In this document: positions 1 to 11,096 of the stretch, piece after piece
Position numbering within the stretch: position 1 is the stretch's first letter
How the letters are laid out: every line of letters starts with the position of its first letter
Assembly (NCBI GenBank): GCA_905221605.1
Contig: CAJNDS010002408.1
Span: 376,172-440,171, forward strand
Direction of reading: 5' to 3'
Origin: Symbiodinium natans
Taxonomy: Eukaryota; Sar; Dinophyceae; Suessiales; Symbiodiniaceae
Length of the DNA: 64,000 bases
Position numbers and translations under genes: made by a program
The notes under the pieces: model-generated
The model's database searches: none
Seen by the model: the letters and a program-made list of their open reading frames with translations, nothing else
Told to the model about the DNA's origin: nothing

Positions 1-379
1 GCTGTTCCTCTGGTTGCTCGCCGATGCAGGGCATGTCTGGCCCCAGCACACCGATGGGTTGTGGACAGGCGCCTGGAAACCTGCCCATGCAAGGGAATGC
101 GCCGATGCCTGGCCCCATGGGCATGCCGATGCAAGGCAACGCGCCGGTGCAGGGCGGAATGCCAGCGGGGCCTTCAATGTCAATGCAGCCAGGGAGTCCT
201 CCCTTGCCGCCCCCACAACCTGCGGGAGCCTCCTCGCAGCCTTCGGGAACTTCGGGACCGCCAGGACCTCCCCCACCCGTGGCTTCGGGAGCGCCTGCGC
301 TACCCAGAATGCCTGCTGCAGATCCGTCTGGGCTTGGCCCTCCCTCTGCGGCAAATGGAGCCTTTGCTGCAGAAGCCAG
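1..379 (+). CDS. Met/Pro/Gly-rich exon, partial, unrecognised gene
   Basis: The frame is open from the window edge and runs to a stop at 389, giving a low-complexity protein rich in Met, Pro, Gly, Gln and Ala. Recurrent pieces read like GNAPMPGPMGMPMQGNAP and a polyproline stretch (PPGPPPP) lies near residues 85-95. A likely splice donor follows GAAGCCAG at 379 (next bases GTACAT), so the real exon probably ends there and the stop is intronic. Such disordered Pro/Met-rich segments occur in RNA-binding and splicing proteins, but nothing here proves that. The gene begins upstream of the window. A shadow frame of similar length exists, so coding is likely but not certain. Confidence 0.45.
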
Positions 380-1250
380 GTACATGTAGATCTGCATACG
401 CCTTCGTAGTAGATTTAACAAGCTCGGTTCTTCAGCTGTCCAAGGTGTCAGCACGGCATCCAGCGGTGTTGAAAGAGAACGAAGTCGCAGCCGTGGCTGA
501 GTGGACTTGCCCAGTAGATAGTCCTGCCTGTCCCGTGATGGCGCGTGTGTAGTTATCCTGGAAGCTCGTGAAGGTGGGCTTAGTCCACAACACCAGCGGG
601 AAAAAAAAATTGGCCTGCCCATCCTGAATAATTGCGTGAAATTTCGTGAACTTCGTGCCTCGTTCTTCTTGCGACCAGGATGAGCTGCAGGCCCTCGAGA
701 AGGGCGCGCAAAGACTCGGGCAGGCCACGGAGCACGCGCTTCATGCGCCAACGCAACACAAGATTCATCAGATAGAATAGACAGAACAGACTAATGGACG
801 TTTCGTAGACTCAAACTACGGGCTTTGGTTCCCCGATACCGTGCCCATTGCCCAATTGCACGACAGTCTCTGGGGCGACGGATGAAATTGTGTGCCGTTT
901 CCGGTAGACCAATATTGTTGCATTCGGCTTCTCCATTGCTTGACATTGTTGCCCTTGCCACCAGCGCTTGTTTTCAAGAAACAATGGACGTACAAATGAT
1001 CCGAGTGCGGCCGCCCCCCGCCTACATACCCGCCCCCCCCTCCCAATCGTTCCAATTCCTCTTTCTGCTAGGATTGCTAGGGGATTGGGTTCGGGTTCAT
1101 GGTTTAGGGCTTAGGGCCTCCCCCCTCCTCCTTGTGGGGGGGCTGGCGAACCCAGGGCGGGATCATATGTGGACCATGGGTGCCTTGGGGAGCTTTGATT
1201 TTTTTTGTCTCTTGCAGGCTTCAAGCCTTCAAGATGTCTATTTTTTGCAG
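380..1250. other. No gene seen; probable intron with TTTAGGG-like run
   Basis: Only shadow-length frames are present. Bases 1085-1120 carry a short run resembling TTTAGGG telomere-type repeats (GGTTTAGGGCTTAGGGCC), and C-rich and T-rich tracts precede 1250. If the exons at 1-379 and 1251-1406 belong together, this is their intron (GT start at 380, AG end at 1250). Confidence 0.3.
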
Positions 1251-1406
1251 GTCGCGTACACCATCAATGGGGAGATAGAGAGCCGCTCGGTCGGCTATAG
1301 TGGCCAGATCTTGCAGTGGTGGCAAAGAGCAGCCGAAGTGACTTCAAAAGAGAGCCTGACAGGTCAGCAAAGGCTGCTGGACGAGTGTGGTCCTGAGCAG
1401 GGCTGA
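1251..1406 (+). CDS. Possible terminal exon, unrecognised protein
   Basis: A strong acceptor (TTTTTTGCAG, then G) at 1241-1250 is followed by an open frame to a TGA at 1404-1406. The 51 residues begin VAYTINGEIESRS and contain SVGYSGQILQWWQRAAE. The mix of residues is protein-like rather than low-complexity, and AG followed by G is the preferred dinoflagellate acceptor context. It may be the last exon of the Pro-rich gene at the window start. I do not recognise the domain, and the link to the upstream exon is inference. Confidence 0.35.
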   Translation, partial: VAYTINGEIESRSVGYSGQILQWWQRAAEVTSKESLTGQQRLLDECGPEQG

Positions 1407-2835
1407 GACGAACCTCCCGAAAGAATGAGCCGAGCAATTCAGATCTGGTGTGTGTGTAGGTTAAACCAGGACATAGAGAAGGAGGCTGCATCCCAGTCGA
1501 CTGGGCAAGTTCCGGCTTTGCATGCTTCACAAGCTTGGCGCATGCCAGATGGAGCGGATGGATGTTGTGACAAAGGGCATGGGAGCCCTTTTGAAGACGA
1601 GCAACAAGCGCCACCGACGCCAATTGACTGTGTGCACTATGCTGGAGCTTGTCAAGCATTGTTGCTTTGAACACGCTTAAGATGCCGGAAGCTTAAACAG
1701 AGCCAATTAGTGGTACATGCTTTCCGGAGAGAGTGGATGCGTCAGGGCTCAGATCTATTCTGTGGGCGGTGCGATCGTTTTGTTTGTCATCCTTGCAGCT
1801 TGACCGCAGCAGCAGCTGGAGCTCTTTTTCTTTTCTGGTGTAGAAGACGACTTCTCAGCTCGTGCTAGTGACTGCACTGCGAGTGGCTGCTAGTGACTGA
1901 ACAGATCTGGTAACTGTTGTTTCTCCACGGTCTGTCAGATGCACGCTCTCGCAGGGGCTACCACAGGGGCAGGGGCTATCGCAGGGGCTATCGCAGGGCT
2001 TTCGCAGGGCTATCGCGGGGCTACCGCAGGGCTATCGTCGGACTATCACAGGGCTGCCGTGTAGCAGGCTTGTGAGGGTGTGTGTGTGTCGTGACATATT
2101 AGGAAAGGCGAATGCTGAAGCATTTGTCTTCTCAAGCCTGCCGTTTTTTGGCCCTTGTCGGGGGGGGGGGGGGGGGGGTATGGCCAAAAGAAGCAGATTT
2201 TCAAATTCGCCCAGGGTTTTCGTGTCGCGCGGAGTTATAATATTATAATATGCAAGGAACGTAGTGACCGCGCGATATTAATATTATAACGTACAGCATT
2301 ACGCGTGCATATTATAATTCATTTCGCACGCGTTCTCTTTTCCCCTTTCCCCGCGTACCCTCCACCATCGGGCAACAAAGGTTCCTTCGACCTAGATCTA
2401 ACTAAACGCCTCAGGTCTCCGGCCTCGGCGGATTAGCGCGCAACATTGTTTGTGCCACCATCTGCCGTGCTAGTCCATTTAGTGGACGGCATGCAGGAGC
2501 GTGTGTGAGTGTGGCAAGCTAAGGTCTTCCTCATCCTCAATACCTGATGGAATGCTTCAGCAGGATCTGCTTTCGAGTTGTGGGCATGGTAGTTTCCGTG
2601 TTTGCATATTAGTGACTATTAGTGGACAGGACCTCCTTCTTTTCGCGGTGGATGCTGCTGTAATGTCTGGATTCTGATTCCAATTCGAGCTGGCCAGAGA
2701 GGCAGAACAATGCCTGACTGCCGCGCGGAGACTCGCCACGAATGACAATGATGCGCCCACAGCGCTGCGGAAAACATCAGTGACCAACTGCTCGGCATGC
2801 GCAGGTCCCAGTTCTTTGACTAGGCAGACCATGTA
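1407..2835. other. Mostly non-coding DNA with simple repeats
   Basis: No convincing gene. Bases 1951-2060 are a degenerate minisatellite of about 12-13 bp (GCTATCGCAGGG-like, around eight copies). A 19-base G run lies at 2160-2178. Bases 2238-2320 hold AT-rich inverted motifs (TTATAATATTATAATATG and related). A 91-codon minus-strand frame at 2557-2832 has mixed composition and could be an exon, but no splice or start evidence supports it. Confidence 0.4.
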
Positions 2836-2859
2836 ATGTATGAACCACTACAAGGGCAG

Positions 2860-3490
<631 letters not shown>

Positions 3491-4660
3491 CAGGTCTTTT
3501 TGGGTCTTGAGGGAATAGCCAAGCGGGAAACTTCAACGGGGAAGCCCAATCTTCACAGTACACACCTGGGTTCTCGCTCTTACTTGCAGACAAAGGCCAA
3601 CGCAATGCGCAAAGCACTTCCTTGGCGTTCTCGCTCTTATACTAACCAGGGAAACACCTCCTTTGCGTTCTCGCTCGAGTGACGTTGCCCTACCTTACTC
3701 CACTGGCGGGCCACCATGGAGCGCCCAGGGCCCTGCTTGGCATTGCTCAAGTGCGCCATTGGCTAACGGTGTCACTGCGACTGTCCAGTCTGCTGATGAG
3801 TTGGAGTGATGCGCAATGCTCCTCATTTCTCTCTCAGCCTAGCGGCACCCGCGTTTATGGCTAATTGCCAGGTGTAGACCCGCGCCGAGCAAGCGACCCC
3901 GTAACAGCACTCTGACATTCTGACACGCAACGGCTTTTACGATCTCACTGCACTACCTGGCGCTGCTCTCGGAGTATTTCGTCGAAGTTGAGTAACGCGT
4001 GTGAGATGGGTGAAACTCTACGGAATCGGTAGCCGCTGGCTAGTCATGGACTGTCCCAGTCGCTAACCACCATGGGAAGCGATTGCGCGTGAATGCCAAG
4101 TCTGGCGTCTGCTGGATCGCTTTGGTGATTCCTGACATAATGTGGTTTGCTTGCTAAGTCCTTGGTACTGGTGAGCGCCTTCAATACGTGGCTTCTACAT
4201 GCTGGCACTGTCAGTTACAGGCTTCTTTCAGTGTGGCTCTGCGATTCCTACAGTGTGGCTTAGTGAAGGAACCCCACGCTAACTCCACTGGCTGGCCACC
4301 ATGGAGCAGCCTGGGCACGGTGTGAGCGCTCTCAATACGTGGCATCGACATGTTGGCACTGCTAGCTGCAGGATTCTTACAGTGTGGCCTTGCGACGGAA
4401 CCCAACGCTAACTCTACTGGCTGATCACCATGGAGCAGCTTGGGCACCGCTTGGCGCTACTCAAGTGCGCCGCAGGCTATCGTTATAACTGCGGCGATTC
4501 GGCTCATTGCTTGTTTGCTCTGAGGTCGCTCTTGGCATGTCCTAGATGTTGATCAAGAAGTCCCCACTGGCTAACCACCATGGGGCATCGCGGGTGCACC
4601 CTTCCGTCCGGAAGGGTGTGCCCCCGGCCAAATTGTCCTCTCTTGTGACCATTTGATGAT
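3491..4660 (+). repeat. Degenerate repeat family with CCACCATGGAGCA core
   Basis: Diverged copies of a unit of roughly 130 bp recur. The core ACTGGCTGGCCACCATGGAG or a close variant is seen near 3704, 4065, 4287, 4417 and 4565. It is usually followed by a GGGCAC/GGGCCC-like piece and by CTCAAGTGCGCC (3747 and 4459). Two units share a longer block ending in GCGACGGAACCC-like sequence. No gene is visible. The core resembles a Kozak context, but no open frame follows it consistently, so translation is unlikely. Confidence 0.6.
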
Positions 4661-4664
4661 TGAT

Positions 4665-4812
4665 GGTTATCGTGCTGCAAGTACAGACCTTTATTTTCCG
4701 GAGAAAAATTTTCGAATTCTCCGAATGAGAAAGTTTTTCGGCTCAGACGAAGAAAGGCCACAGCCCTCTCAGTCACGACCCTCGTGGAGAGGGTCGGGGA
4801 AAATTTTCTGCC
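4665..4812 (+). repeat. Terminal repeat A1
   Basis: 148 bp from GGTTATCGTGCTGCAAG to AAAATTTTCTGCC, identical to 14676-14823. It contains a hairpin-forming segment (GACCCTCGTGGAGAGGGTC) and an interrupted palindrome around CGAATTC (GGAGAA ... TTCTCC). The flanking sequences of the two copies are unrelated and show no target-site duplication. Alternatively it is an independent short interspersed repeat inserted twice. Confidence 0.85.
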
Positions 4813-5619
4813 TTCAGCCAAGTGTGCTGGGGGATTAGCATCCTGCTGCCTGGTGGGGGGAGCGGGAGCCTCACAGAAGGTCGATGGCGTTTGGAGCTTA
4901 CAATTCACGCTTGGTTTTGAAGCCGAGTTGCCTTGATGTTCTTGAGTTTTCTTGGAGCATGTGTGCGTTTTTGTAGTCTGAGCCAGGACGCAATTTAAGG
5001 ATTCTTTTCTCCAGGTCTATCTTGGAGACTTTGTGAGTGCGTTAGTTGCTGTGCATTGTTGCCGCTTGAAGTTTGCTGGAGTGCAAGGAGACTTCTGGAG
5101 ACGAGCTAGTGTCTTAGGTTTCAGAACTTGCTGCAGCTGGTAGCTGTGTTCGTCAATTGCGAGAGTTGTACACGTCAGGTCAAGATATTTTATCTTGCAG
5201 GGAACCAAGTTTGGAAGCTTTGTCCTGGGTGTGAAGGTACCCTTGTCTACACGTTTCTCCTGAAGCAGAATCAAGACTCAGCATGTGCAGTTCACGCCCC
5301 GTCCAGGCATCTTGATGTGGGGACCTGGAGTGCCCTCTTCGTTAGCCGATGGCCAAGCAAGAGAGTTCAGCAGCGTGTCCGTCCTGCCCTGACAACAGGT
5401 CTTAGACGCTAAGGGACGGAAAGTACGAGCAATCAGTGCTTGCATTCGCACTGTCTCTGCGAGTGGCTGCGTGGTTCGTGTTTGTGAAGCATGTTAGTTT
5501 GTTTTGGACCTTTGCAGATAGAACCACATTCTCAACTGTACACTGCTGCACTTCAGGTGGTGTTCTTCGAAGTGAAAAAGTCTTCAGAGAGAATTATAAT
5601 GCATGGGCAGTTTCAAGAA

Positions 5620-5885
5620 TGCTGCAAGGGCAGCTCAAGAGAGATCAAGCTGCTAGGGCAGTCGTGGTTAAAGATCGGCTGAAGGGTCAGCTCGTTGAGA
5701 TTTGTTGCAAGGGCAACTCAAATAGTTCTGCTGTAAGGGCAGCTGAAAATGGCAAGGGCCAATATTCAATGCACACAATGAGTGTGCTTCATACGTCGCT
5801 GCAAGGGCAGCCTATTCTTTCAGGCCGTGACGACAGTTAAGATCGGCAAGGGCCGACAAGAGGTGCAAGGGCACCGATGAGTCGT
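5620..5885 (+). repeat. GCAAGGGCAGC-motif repeats in 5' part of element
   Basis: The motif TGCAAGGGCAGC or a one- or two-base variant occurs about eight times at irregular spacing (for example near 5623, 5708, 5800, 5846 and 5863). The surrounding frame is open for about 130 codons (5436-5840) but looks repeat-driven (QGQLKRDQAA and similar). It may be the 5' leader or a decayed first frame of the retroelement. Confidence 0.5.
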
Positions 5886-6024
5886 CTAGTCGAGATGAAA
5901 GGATTCTCTAGAGAGCTTGAAAACAGAAGGAGCGCAGGCTGTTATGAACTCAGCACTTGATTGCACAATTGAAGGCAACGACGTGCTGACATCTGAGTTT
6001 ATCCCTTGACTGTTTCTCGGCTTA

Positions 6025-6645
6025 AAAAAAAAAAGGAGAGACAAGGGCAAGGGTCGCAAAGATTCCGAGAGGAAACAAAAGCCAAGGGGCAAAGAAAAAG
6101 AGGCGAAAGCCCACATGTTTCCGTGGCCCCTCTTTCCGGGCGGTGAATCCCGAGGCTCTGCCTCCATGGGCCGCAGAAGGAACAGAAGCAGCAGTGACAG
6201 CCGTCGCTCAAGACGCAGAGACAGGAGCCGAAGGACGTCTAGATCACGTAGCCCAAGTGGGCGCCGAGACAGGTTTCCAGAGACCCAGCCGAGGACCCCA
6301 AGTGTTGGGATTTCTAGCATGCGAGCTACGCAGCCAGGATTTCACTGGTGCCAAGTGCCGACAGCGGCCTTTGGCGTGGCGTCGGGCCCACAGGCCCAGG
6401 CATCCCTTTCCGCACAGAAGGGAGCTGAGGCAGCTTCTTCTTGGAAGTATTCCTCCCGGTGGCAAGAACAGTCCACCCCATGGAAGAGCCAGCAGTCTTC
6501 ATGGGGCAAGGGTTGGGGGCAATCCAAGAATTACGGCTCCAGCAGCTCGTGGCAGGGCTCTGGTGGGAATCGGCGTGAGAAGTGGGACAAGCCTAAAGGC
6601 TGGAATCTCGGGTGGAGGCAATTGGCGACTTCATGCGGCATGTAG
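6025..6645 (+). CDS. Lys-rich and Arg/Ser-rich protein of the retroelement
   Basis: From the A-run at 6026-6036 one frame stays open to a stop at 6643-6645. The first 30 residues are Lys/Arg/Glu-rich (RDKGKGRKDSERKQKPRGKE). An RS domain follows (about residues 50-85; RRSRRRDRSRRTSRSRS), then a Gly/Ser/Trp-rich tail. This suggests a nucleic-acid-binding or nuclear-targeted accessory or Gag-like protein; the role is inference. An ATG lies at 6115, but the frame is open upstream of it, so the true start is unclear and the homopolymer may hide a frameshift. It sits at the expected position of the first open frame. The RS region is low-complexity, so function cannot be read from composition alone. 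Confidence 0.45.
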   Translation, partial: KKKRRDKGKGRKDSERKQKPRGKEKEAKAHMFPWPLFPGGESRGSASMGRRRNRSSSDSRRSRRRDRSRRTSRSRSPSGRRDRFPETQPRTPSVGISSMRATQPGFHWCQVPTAAFGVASGPQAQASLSAQKGAEAASSWKYSSRWQEQSTPWKSQQSSWGKGWGQSKNYGSSSSWQGSGGNRREKWDKPKGWNLGWRQLATSCGM

Positions 6646-7339
6646 GGTAGCTGGAGCTGCTAGATGCCGTGAGGCCTACTGCATCAAGAGTTGCTATGCA
6701 AAGGTCTATGGAGTGGCTGTTGCCCTGCCATTCTAATTTTCTGTTTCCGGCCGACTGCTGCGAGTGATGAAACAGCAACCAGTGCACGAGGGTTCCACTG
6801 ATGCATTGGACGTTCAGAGTTCTCATGGTCCAGTCCATGTCGGCATGTGCTGCTGAGGAACGTGCACAATCCGTTTAGCACTTCTAGAGCAAGCTCTGTT
6901 CCCGTGCTTCAGCAGTCAGTGGATGCATGTCACCCTGTCTGTGAATGCACACACACCGCTGCCTTTTGCTTTCTGCAGCATTGTGCAAACACACTGTATG
7001 CATTCTTAACCTACCCTGCTGCCTCGTGTATGGACGAATCTTCATCATCTTTGGAAGCAGCAAGCTCAGAGAGTGCTGAGTGGTGGCAGCGCGTGCCCCA
7101 AGCCCGTTTGCAAGTGGTCAGAATCTTGCCCCGAGACTTTCATTTGGAGTGCTTGTTCAGAAACATACATCAAGAGCCCAATCTGCACACCTACGTCCTT
7201 GAACCCGACCTCCTCAACATCCTCCTCAGCCAAACTGAAGGTTCGAGAATTTTGGTTCTTCTTCCCGTTCGGTCGTGGTACTACTTGACGTGTTCAGCCA
7301 GCTGGAGTAACACGTGCCTCAGGCATCTTCTTGCACGTC
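6646..7339. other. Spacer between element open frames
   Basis: A 166-codon frame (6847-7347) crosses this stretch. Its second half begins MDESSSSLEAASSESAEWW and looks protein-like, but its first half does not. An acceptor-like TTTCTGCAG occurs at 6970-6978. It may be a decayed frame or an intron of the element. Confidence 0.3.
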
Positions 7340-7771
7340 ATGTCTAGAGATATTACAGATGAGGAGATTGCTGAACGATTCTGGAGAGTGCCAGTGTGGG
7401 AAATGAGCTTCACCCTCCTTCAGCACTTGAGACAGATTGCTTATCTTCGCGAGAGATTCGATGCTCTCGAGCGGTGTCACGACCGAATGCAACAGCAGTA
7501 TTCGCATCTCGTTGATCTTCATGCACGTGTTCTGAGTGAGTGCGAGCAGCTTTGGCAAACATGTCTGATACTTCAGTTTCACCTCGATAGGCTTCAGAGT
7601 GTTGTCGACCTCCTACAGAATCAAACCCGAGGTTTCCACGACGACATGACACATACCCTGTGGCTCCAGGGCCTCCGAGTGCACGTGACCCCCCCTGTCC
7701 CACCGAGACCCAGTAACGTGGTCCGTGTGCAGCAGATGAGGGACAATGCGCGCCGCTCCCGGCCTTACTGA
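7340..7771 (+). CDS. Coiled-coil protein of the retroelement
   Basis: An intact 143-codon frame starts at ATG 7340 (MSRDITDEEIAERFW) and ends at a stop at 7769-7771. Residues about 30-105 are rich in Leu, Glu, Gln, Arg and His with a heptad look (LRERFDALERCHDRMQQQY; LHARVLSECEQLWQ), suggesting a long coiled coil. The tail is Pro- and Arg-rich (VTPPVPPRPSN). It lies directly upstream of the recombinase region and is one of the few uninterrupted frames in the element. A Gag-like multimerising protein is plausible but unproven. The upstream in-frame codon at 7331 is not needed. Confidence 0.55.
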   Translation: MSRDITDEEIAERFWRVPVWEMSFTLLQHLRQIAYLRERFDALERCHDRMQQQYSHLVDLHARVLSECEQLWQTCLILQFHLDRLQSVVDLLQNQTRGFHDDMTHTLWLQGLRVHVTPPVPPRPSNVVRVQQMRDNARRSRPY

Positions 7772-7828
7772 ATCTTCCCGCGGGGCAGAAGTGCAAAACA
7801 TTTCCAGTGCTGTCTCTGTGATGCTCAT

Positions 7829-8239
7829 GTGGCAGCAATCTGCGCGTGTATTGAAGCACCATGTTATGTCATGTCACGTATGCCACCTCAAGTTCTTGTT
7901 TTCTTCTGTGGGCCCGAGTTTGGGATTTTGTACAACAACATCCTGCCAAGATGGACTTGTGTCTTGCAGAGCGGCAAGCCGAGGCTTTTTCTGCTGAGTA
8001 CGAGGACATTAACTTGCCCCCCTGCACCTCTTTTCCCCATACCGGGCCTTCCGGTTTTTCAGACTCCAAATGCCACGCTGATTCATACATCAGCATCAGC
8101 TGGGGAATCAGTGCCAGTTGGTTGGTATGACAGACAAGAAAGCGAGCCCACAGAGGCATGCTTTGGCATCTTTGATGAGCCAATCCAGAGTGCCGAAGTG
8201 GCATCTCTGGGTGAAGAGGCCAAAGAATCGCAGGTGTCT
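7829..8239 (+). pseudogene. Frame preceding recombinase, possibly its N-terminal region
   Basis: An open frame of about 137 codons contains an internal acceptor-like TGTCTTGCAG at about 7960-7969. After this point the protein looks real (PRLFLLSTRTLTCPPAP; GWYDRQESEPTEACFGIFDE; ends EEAKESQVS). It ends 88 bases before the recombinase core-binding domain begins and may be its N-terminal extension, separated by a stop. No domain is recognised. Confidence 0.35.
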
Positions 8240-8326
8240 TGAGCTCTTCACCGGGGGCTAACGTTTCAGCAAAGTGATCAAGTGTAAAAAGAAAGATGGA
8301 CCTTTCGAGGAGGCTGTTGTAGGCAT

Positions 8327-9493
8327 GTGATTGAAGAACATGTAGATGTGGAAACAGCTGCTCGAAGCCTCCCCGTCCACCAGTTTTGCCAAAAACTGCA
8401 AGAATTGGACGAAGAGGAGAAGATGTTGTCCCTTCGTGACATGTTTGGCTCGAAATCACCACACACAATCCAGAAGCGTGCATCGACCTTGTTGAGGCTG
8501 TTTCGTTGGCTTCAAAGACAGGCAGATGCGCAAGGGACCTCTGTGGAGGAACCCCTTCTCCCATCAGAGGAGGCGGTGTACAAGTTCTGCAGGGAGATAT
8601 CCCACAGCAAAAAGGGCAAGCGGGCACCTCAGAGCATGGTACAAGCGTTGAAGTTTGTGAAATTTCTGCTTTCCATTCCAGATGTGGAGAATTCCATCTC
8701 CCCCAGGGTCCGAGGCTTGGCAGACCGAGTGGCAGGCGAGCACGAGCCCACACACCAAGCCCGGGACCTAACAGTGCTTCAAGTTAAATTTCCGGCAGAG
8801 TGGGTTGGGAACACCGAGCTCCACGTTGTTGAGTGATTTGCAGCAGGAGTGTTCCTGTGTCAGATCTTCAGCAGGAACCGTTGGTCAGACATCAGGCATG
8901 TGCGATTCTTGGAGTTCGACTTTCTGGAAATTGGACCCGAGATTTGTGGTTTTCTGGAAGGAATCCTTTCAAGGCAGGGCTAGAGAGACGAAACAGTCCA
9001 ACAAGAAGAAGAAACTCTCGTTCTTCATGCCCCTCGTGGCTCCAGTTCGGGGGTCCAACCTAAGGTGGTGTGGGCAAAAGAATGGCAGAAGGTGGCTGCC
9101 GAAGCAGGGATAGTGCTCTCGAAGACCCCTGTAGGCCCTTTTCTACCGGCCACCGCCCCAGATGGCGACTGGCTGCAGAGTTCCATGGACTCCGCCGAGG
9201 CTTCCAACTAGCTGACGGGACTGCTAAGGGACCGCGACCCCTCAACAGCGAGGGTTGCCACACAGTCCTTGAAACACAATGCTGTTGGGAGGTTGAGCAA
9301 ATACGGCATTGTGGGCGAGACACAGACACTCTTGTCACGTTATCCGACTGGAGCTTTGAGTACATTAGCCTACTCGAGAGATGCCCTTAGTGGCCCCCTC
9401 CGGCAGCCGGAGGAAATGCTGAAGCAGGTACGGGAAGGCTCGTTTTGCCCGGACGCTATTCGAAGTGGATACTTTGCCCGAGCCCAAGGATGA
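8327..9493 (+). pseudogene. Tyrosine recombinase of the retroelement, frameshifted
   Basis: This protein would integrate the circular cDNA of a YR retroelement by strand exchange through a tyrosine nucleophile. Residues from 8327-8780 form an all-helical core-binding domain (KRASTLLRLFRWLQRQ, EEAVYKFCREI, QALKFVKFLLSIPDVE). In other frames the catalytic domain follows. An Arg-I-like motif SRNRWSDIRH lies near 8865-8895, a Lys-rich stretch (KKKKLSFF) near 9005-9030, and the box II region SLKHNAVGRLSKYG near 9264-9307. LSRYPTG comes next, then the nucleophile in LAYSRDALSG, with Tyr at 9371-9373. At least four frame changes and a stop near 8993 break it. Similarity to tyrosine recombinases is by motif only; a profile search should confirm it. 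Confidence 0.7.
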
Positions 9494-9784
9494 GAGGCAG
9501 GTGCATCTGTTGACCTCGGGTCCTGACTTCCGATCAGCAAGGTAGGCAGCTTGGATGGGCTGCCCGAGAATTCCGAAAGCACGCATGAGCTTTTGCCAAT
9601 TTGCCAGCTCTAGTGGAAGGATTTCAGGACAATCTCCTGGGGGTTGGACTGCTTTGCCCCCTGCAAGGGAAGGTCTTTGAGTCACCAAGTGCCATGCCCG
9701 TCTTGGAAGCATCCGCACCGTTGATAGCGGAAGGAGAAGAATTAACCCTAGAAAGAAAGTGAGGAATTAGACAAGCTGGCTACC

Positions 9785-10132
9785 GTGACCTGTGGGCTTT
9801 GCGAAACAGTGCTCGATAAGAATGACACACAAGATGCAGATGACAACGGGGAGGCAGAGTTCTCGCCTACCACATCAGCAGACGGGTCCTCCGAGGAAAC
9901 CTCTGATGGAGCCTCGTCGGAAGAAAAGGAGGAACCAGCTGCGGCCCTGAGTCTGCCGAAGGGTCGGAGAGCGATCCGGAACAAGAAGTGTACCATGCTA
10001 CATCTGTACAAAGTGGGTCATACGACGCTGAAATGTGGCAAGTGGATCAGCGTTAATTTTGTAGAAATGGAAAAGCCCTCAGCGAAGTGGCTACAGTGCA
10101 GCCGTTGTTTTCAGGAGTTAAGAGCGGGGTGA
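9785..10132 (+). CDS. Acidic, Cys/His zinc-binding small protein of the retroelement
   Basis: An intact 115-codon frame. The N terminus has CGLC (about residues 3-6). Residues 15-60 are Asp/Glu/Ser-rich and disordered. The C-terminal half has KKCTMLHLYKVGH, then LKCGKW and WLQCSRCFQELRAG, giving a C-H-C-CxxC set that could bind zinc. In dinoflagellate YR-element proteins a similar Cys/His module follows the recombinase (recollection of family pattern, not searched). It may be the recombinase C terminus or a separate nucleic-acid-binding protein. It ends 95 bases before the Gag-like frame. Confidence 0.5.
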   Translation: MTCGLCETVLDKNDTQDADDNGEAEFSPTTSADGSSEETSDGASSEEKEEPAAALSLPKGRRAIRNKKCTMLHLYKVGHTTLKCGKWISVNFVEMEKPSAKWLQCSRCFQELRAG

Positions 10133-10227
10133 CATTGTTGTTGGCCGCTTTGTGTGTATGTGCAGCACAATCCCTTTGTACCAGCTCTCTCTTTTGCAAT
10201 TTGCAGTTTTGGCCCCACGCCCTAAAC

Positions 10228-11096
10228 ATGGCAAACGCAGCGGAGAGTCAGCCTTTCTTCGAGCAACATGCTCGCAAGGTCGGGATGGAGCAGCAACTCT
10301 TGGAAAGATTCATAACCGGAGGGGTCAGGACGGTGTCCATGGCAGCCTACGCCGCCACTCAACCGGGTCAACCTCTCACAGACAAGGAGGTCTCCACTCT
10401 ATGCACGAGTCTGGGGCAGGACAACCCCACTCGTGCGCAATTGACGGTCGTCAAGAGGCTCCTGTTCGAGTGCCGGACCATGAGTCTGGCAAATTTGGAG
10501 GCCACCGTGGGACAGCAGCCGGACTCAGTTCTACGTAAGCTGCCAGGAGCTGAGAGAGCCCAGCGCCTGGACTTGCAGGCTCAAAGGAATTGGCGCAAGG
10601 CAAGCCAGCCAAGGAACTTGTGCTGGACGCTTCGGGGGACGGCCTCTCGGTTCAGGATAAATCCCCTAAAGTGGCGGCCCAGTTGGGGTCAGACATGGCG
10701 ACTTACAGAGCGTTGCAAAGACGGGGTCTGGCCTACGACCTCGTTGGCGTGTTGAATCCCAAGGCGCACGAGAAACGGCTTCAGAAGGACTTTGATACCT
10801 TGCAGACCCCAGCGCCCCCAGGCTTCAACCGTCCGACGCTGCAGCAGTTCCTGCGAGCAGATCGGGCCTTGTGGAGGGAGCTTGGCAGCAAACAGCCGAC
10901 CCTGAAAAGGGCAGCGGCGAAGGTGCCGCTCGCGGACGCCCGGTGCTTAGATCAAGTCTTCCTGGAAGCCACAAACACGGTTGCAGTCAATTTTCACTTC
11001 ATGCCGACACCTCGTGCGGAAGGGTTCACAGATAAAGGAGGCAAAGGCGCGGGCAAGGGCCCCCAACCGTTGGGGCGATGGAAAAGGTATGGGTAA
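10228..11096 (+). pseudogene. Gag-like helical region of the polyprotein, frameshifted
   Basis: The reading starts at ATG 10228 (MANAAESQPFFEQHARK) and runs open to about 10585. It then continues in another frame (10590-11096: KPAKELVLDASGD, SDMATYRALQRRGLAYDLVG, FNRPTLQQFLRADRALWREL). The composition is helical and charged, without catalytic motifs, and a Cys/His finger follows, so a Gag-like or N-terminal structural role is inferred. An acceptor-like CTTTTGCAATTTGCAG lies just upstream (10190-10205). The C-terminal part is Lys/Gly-rich (KGGKGAGKGPQP). One frameshift near 10580-10590 breaks it. Confidence 0.5.

Noticed and set aside
4665-4812. The 148-bp repeat as an LTR of a Ty1- or Ty3-type element
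   Set aside because: No TG...CA ends, no primer-binding site seen, no integrase or protease; a tyrosine recombinase and B repeats are present instead.
7869-8753. 294-codon minus-strand frame
   Set aside because: It lies opposite the recombinase N-terminal region, whose plus frame has clear domain motifs, so it is a shadow.
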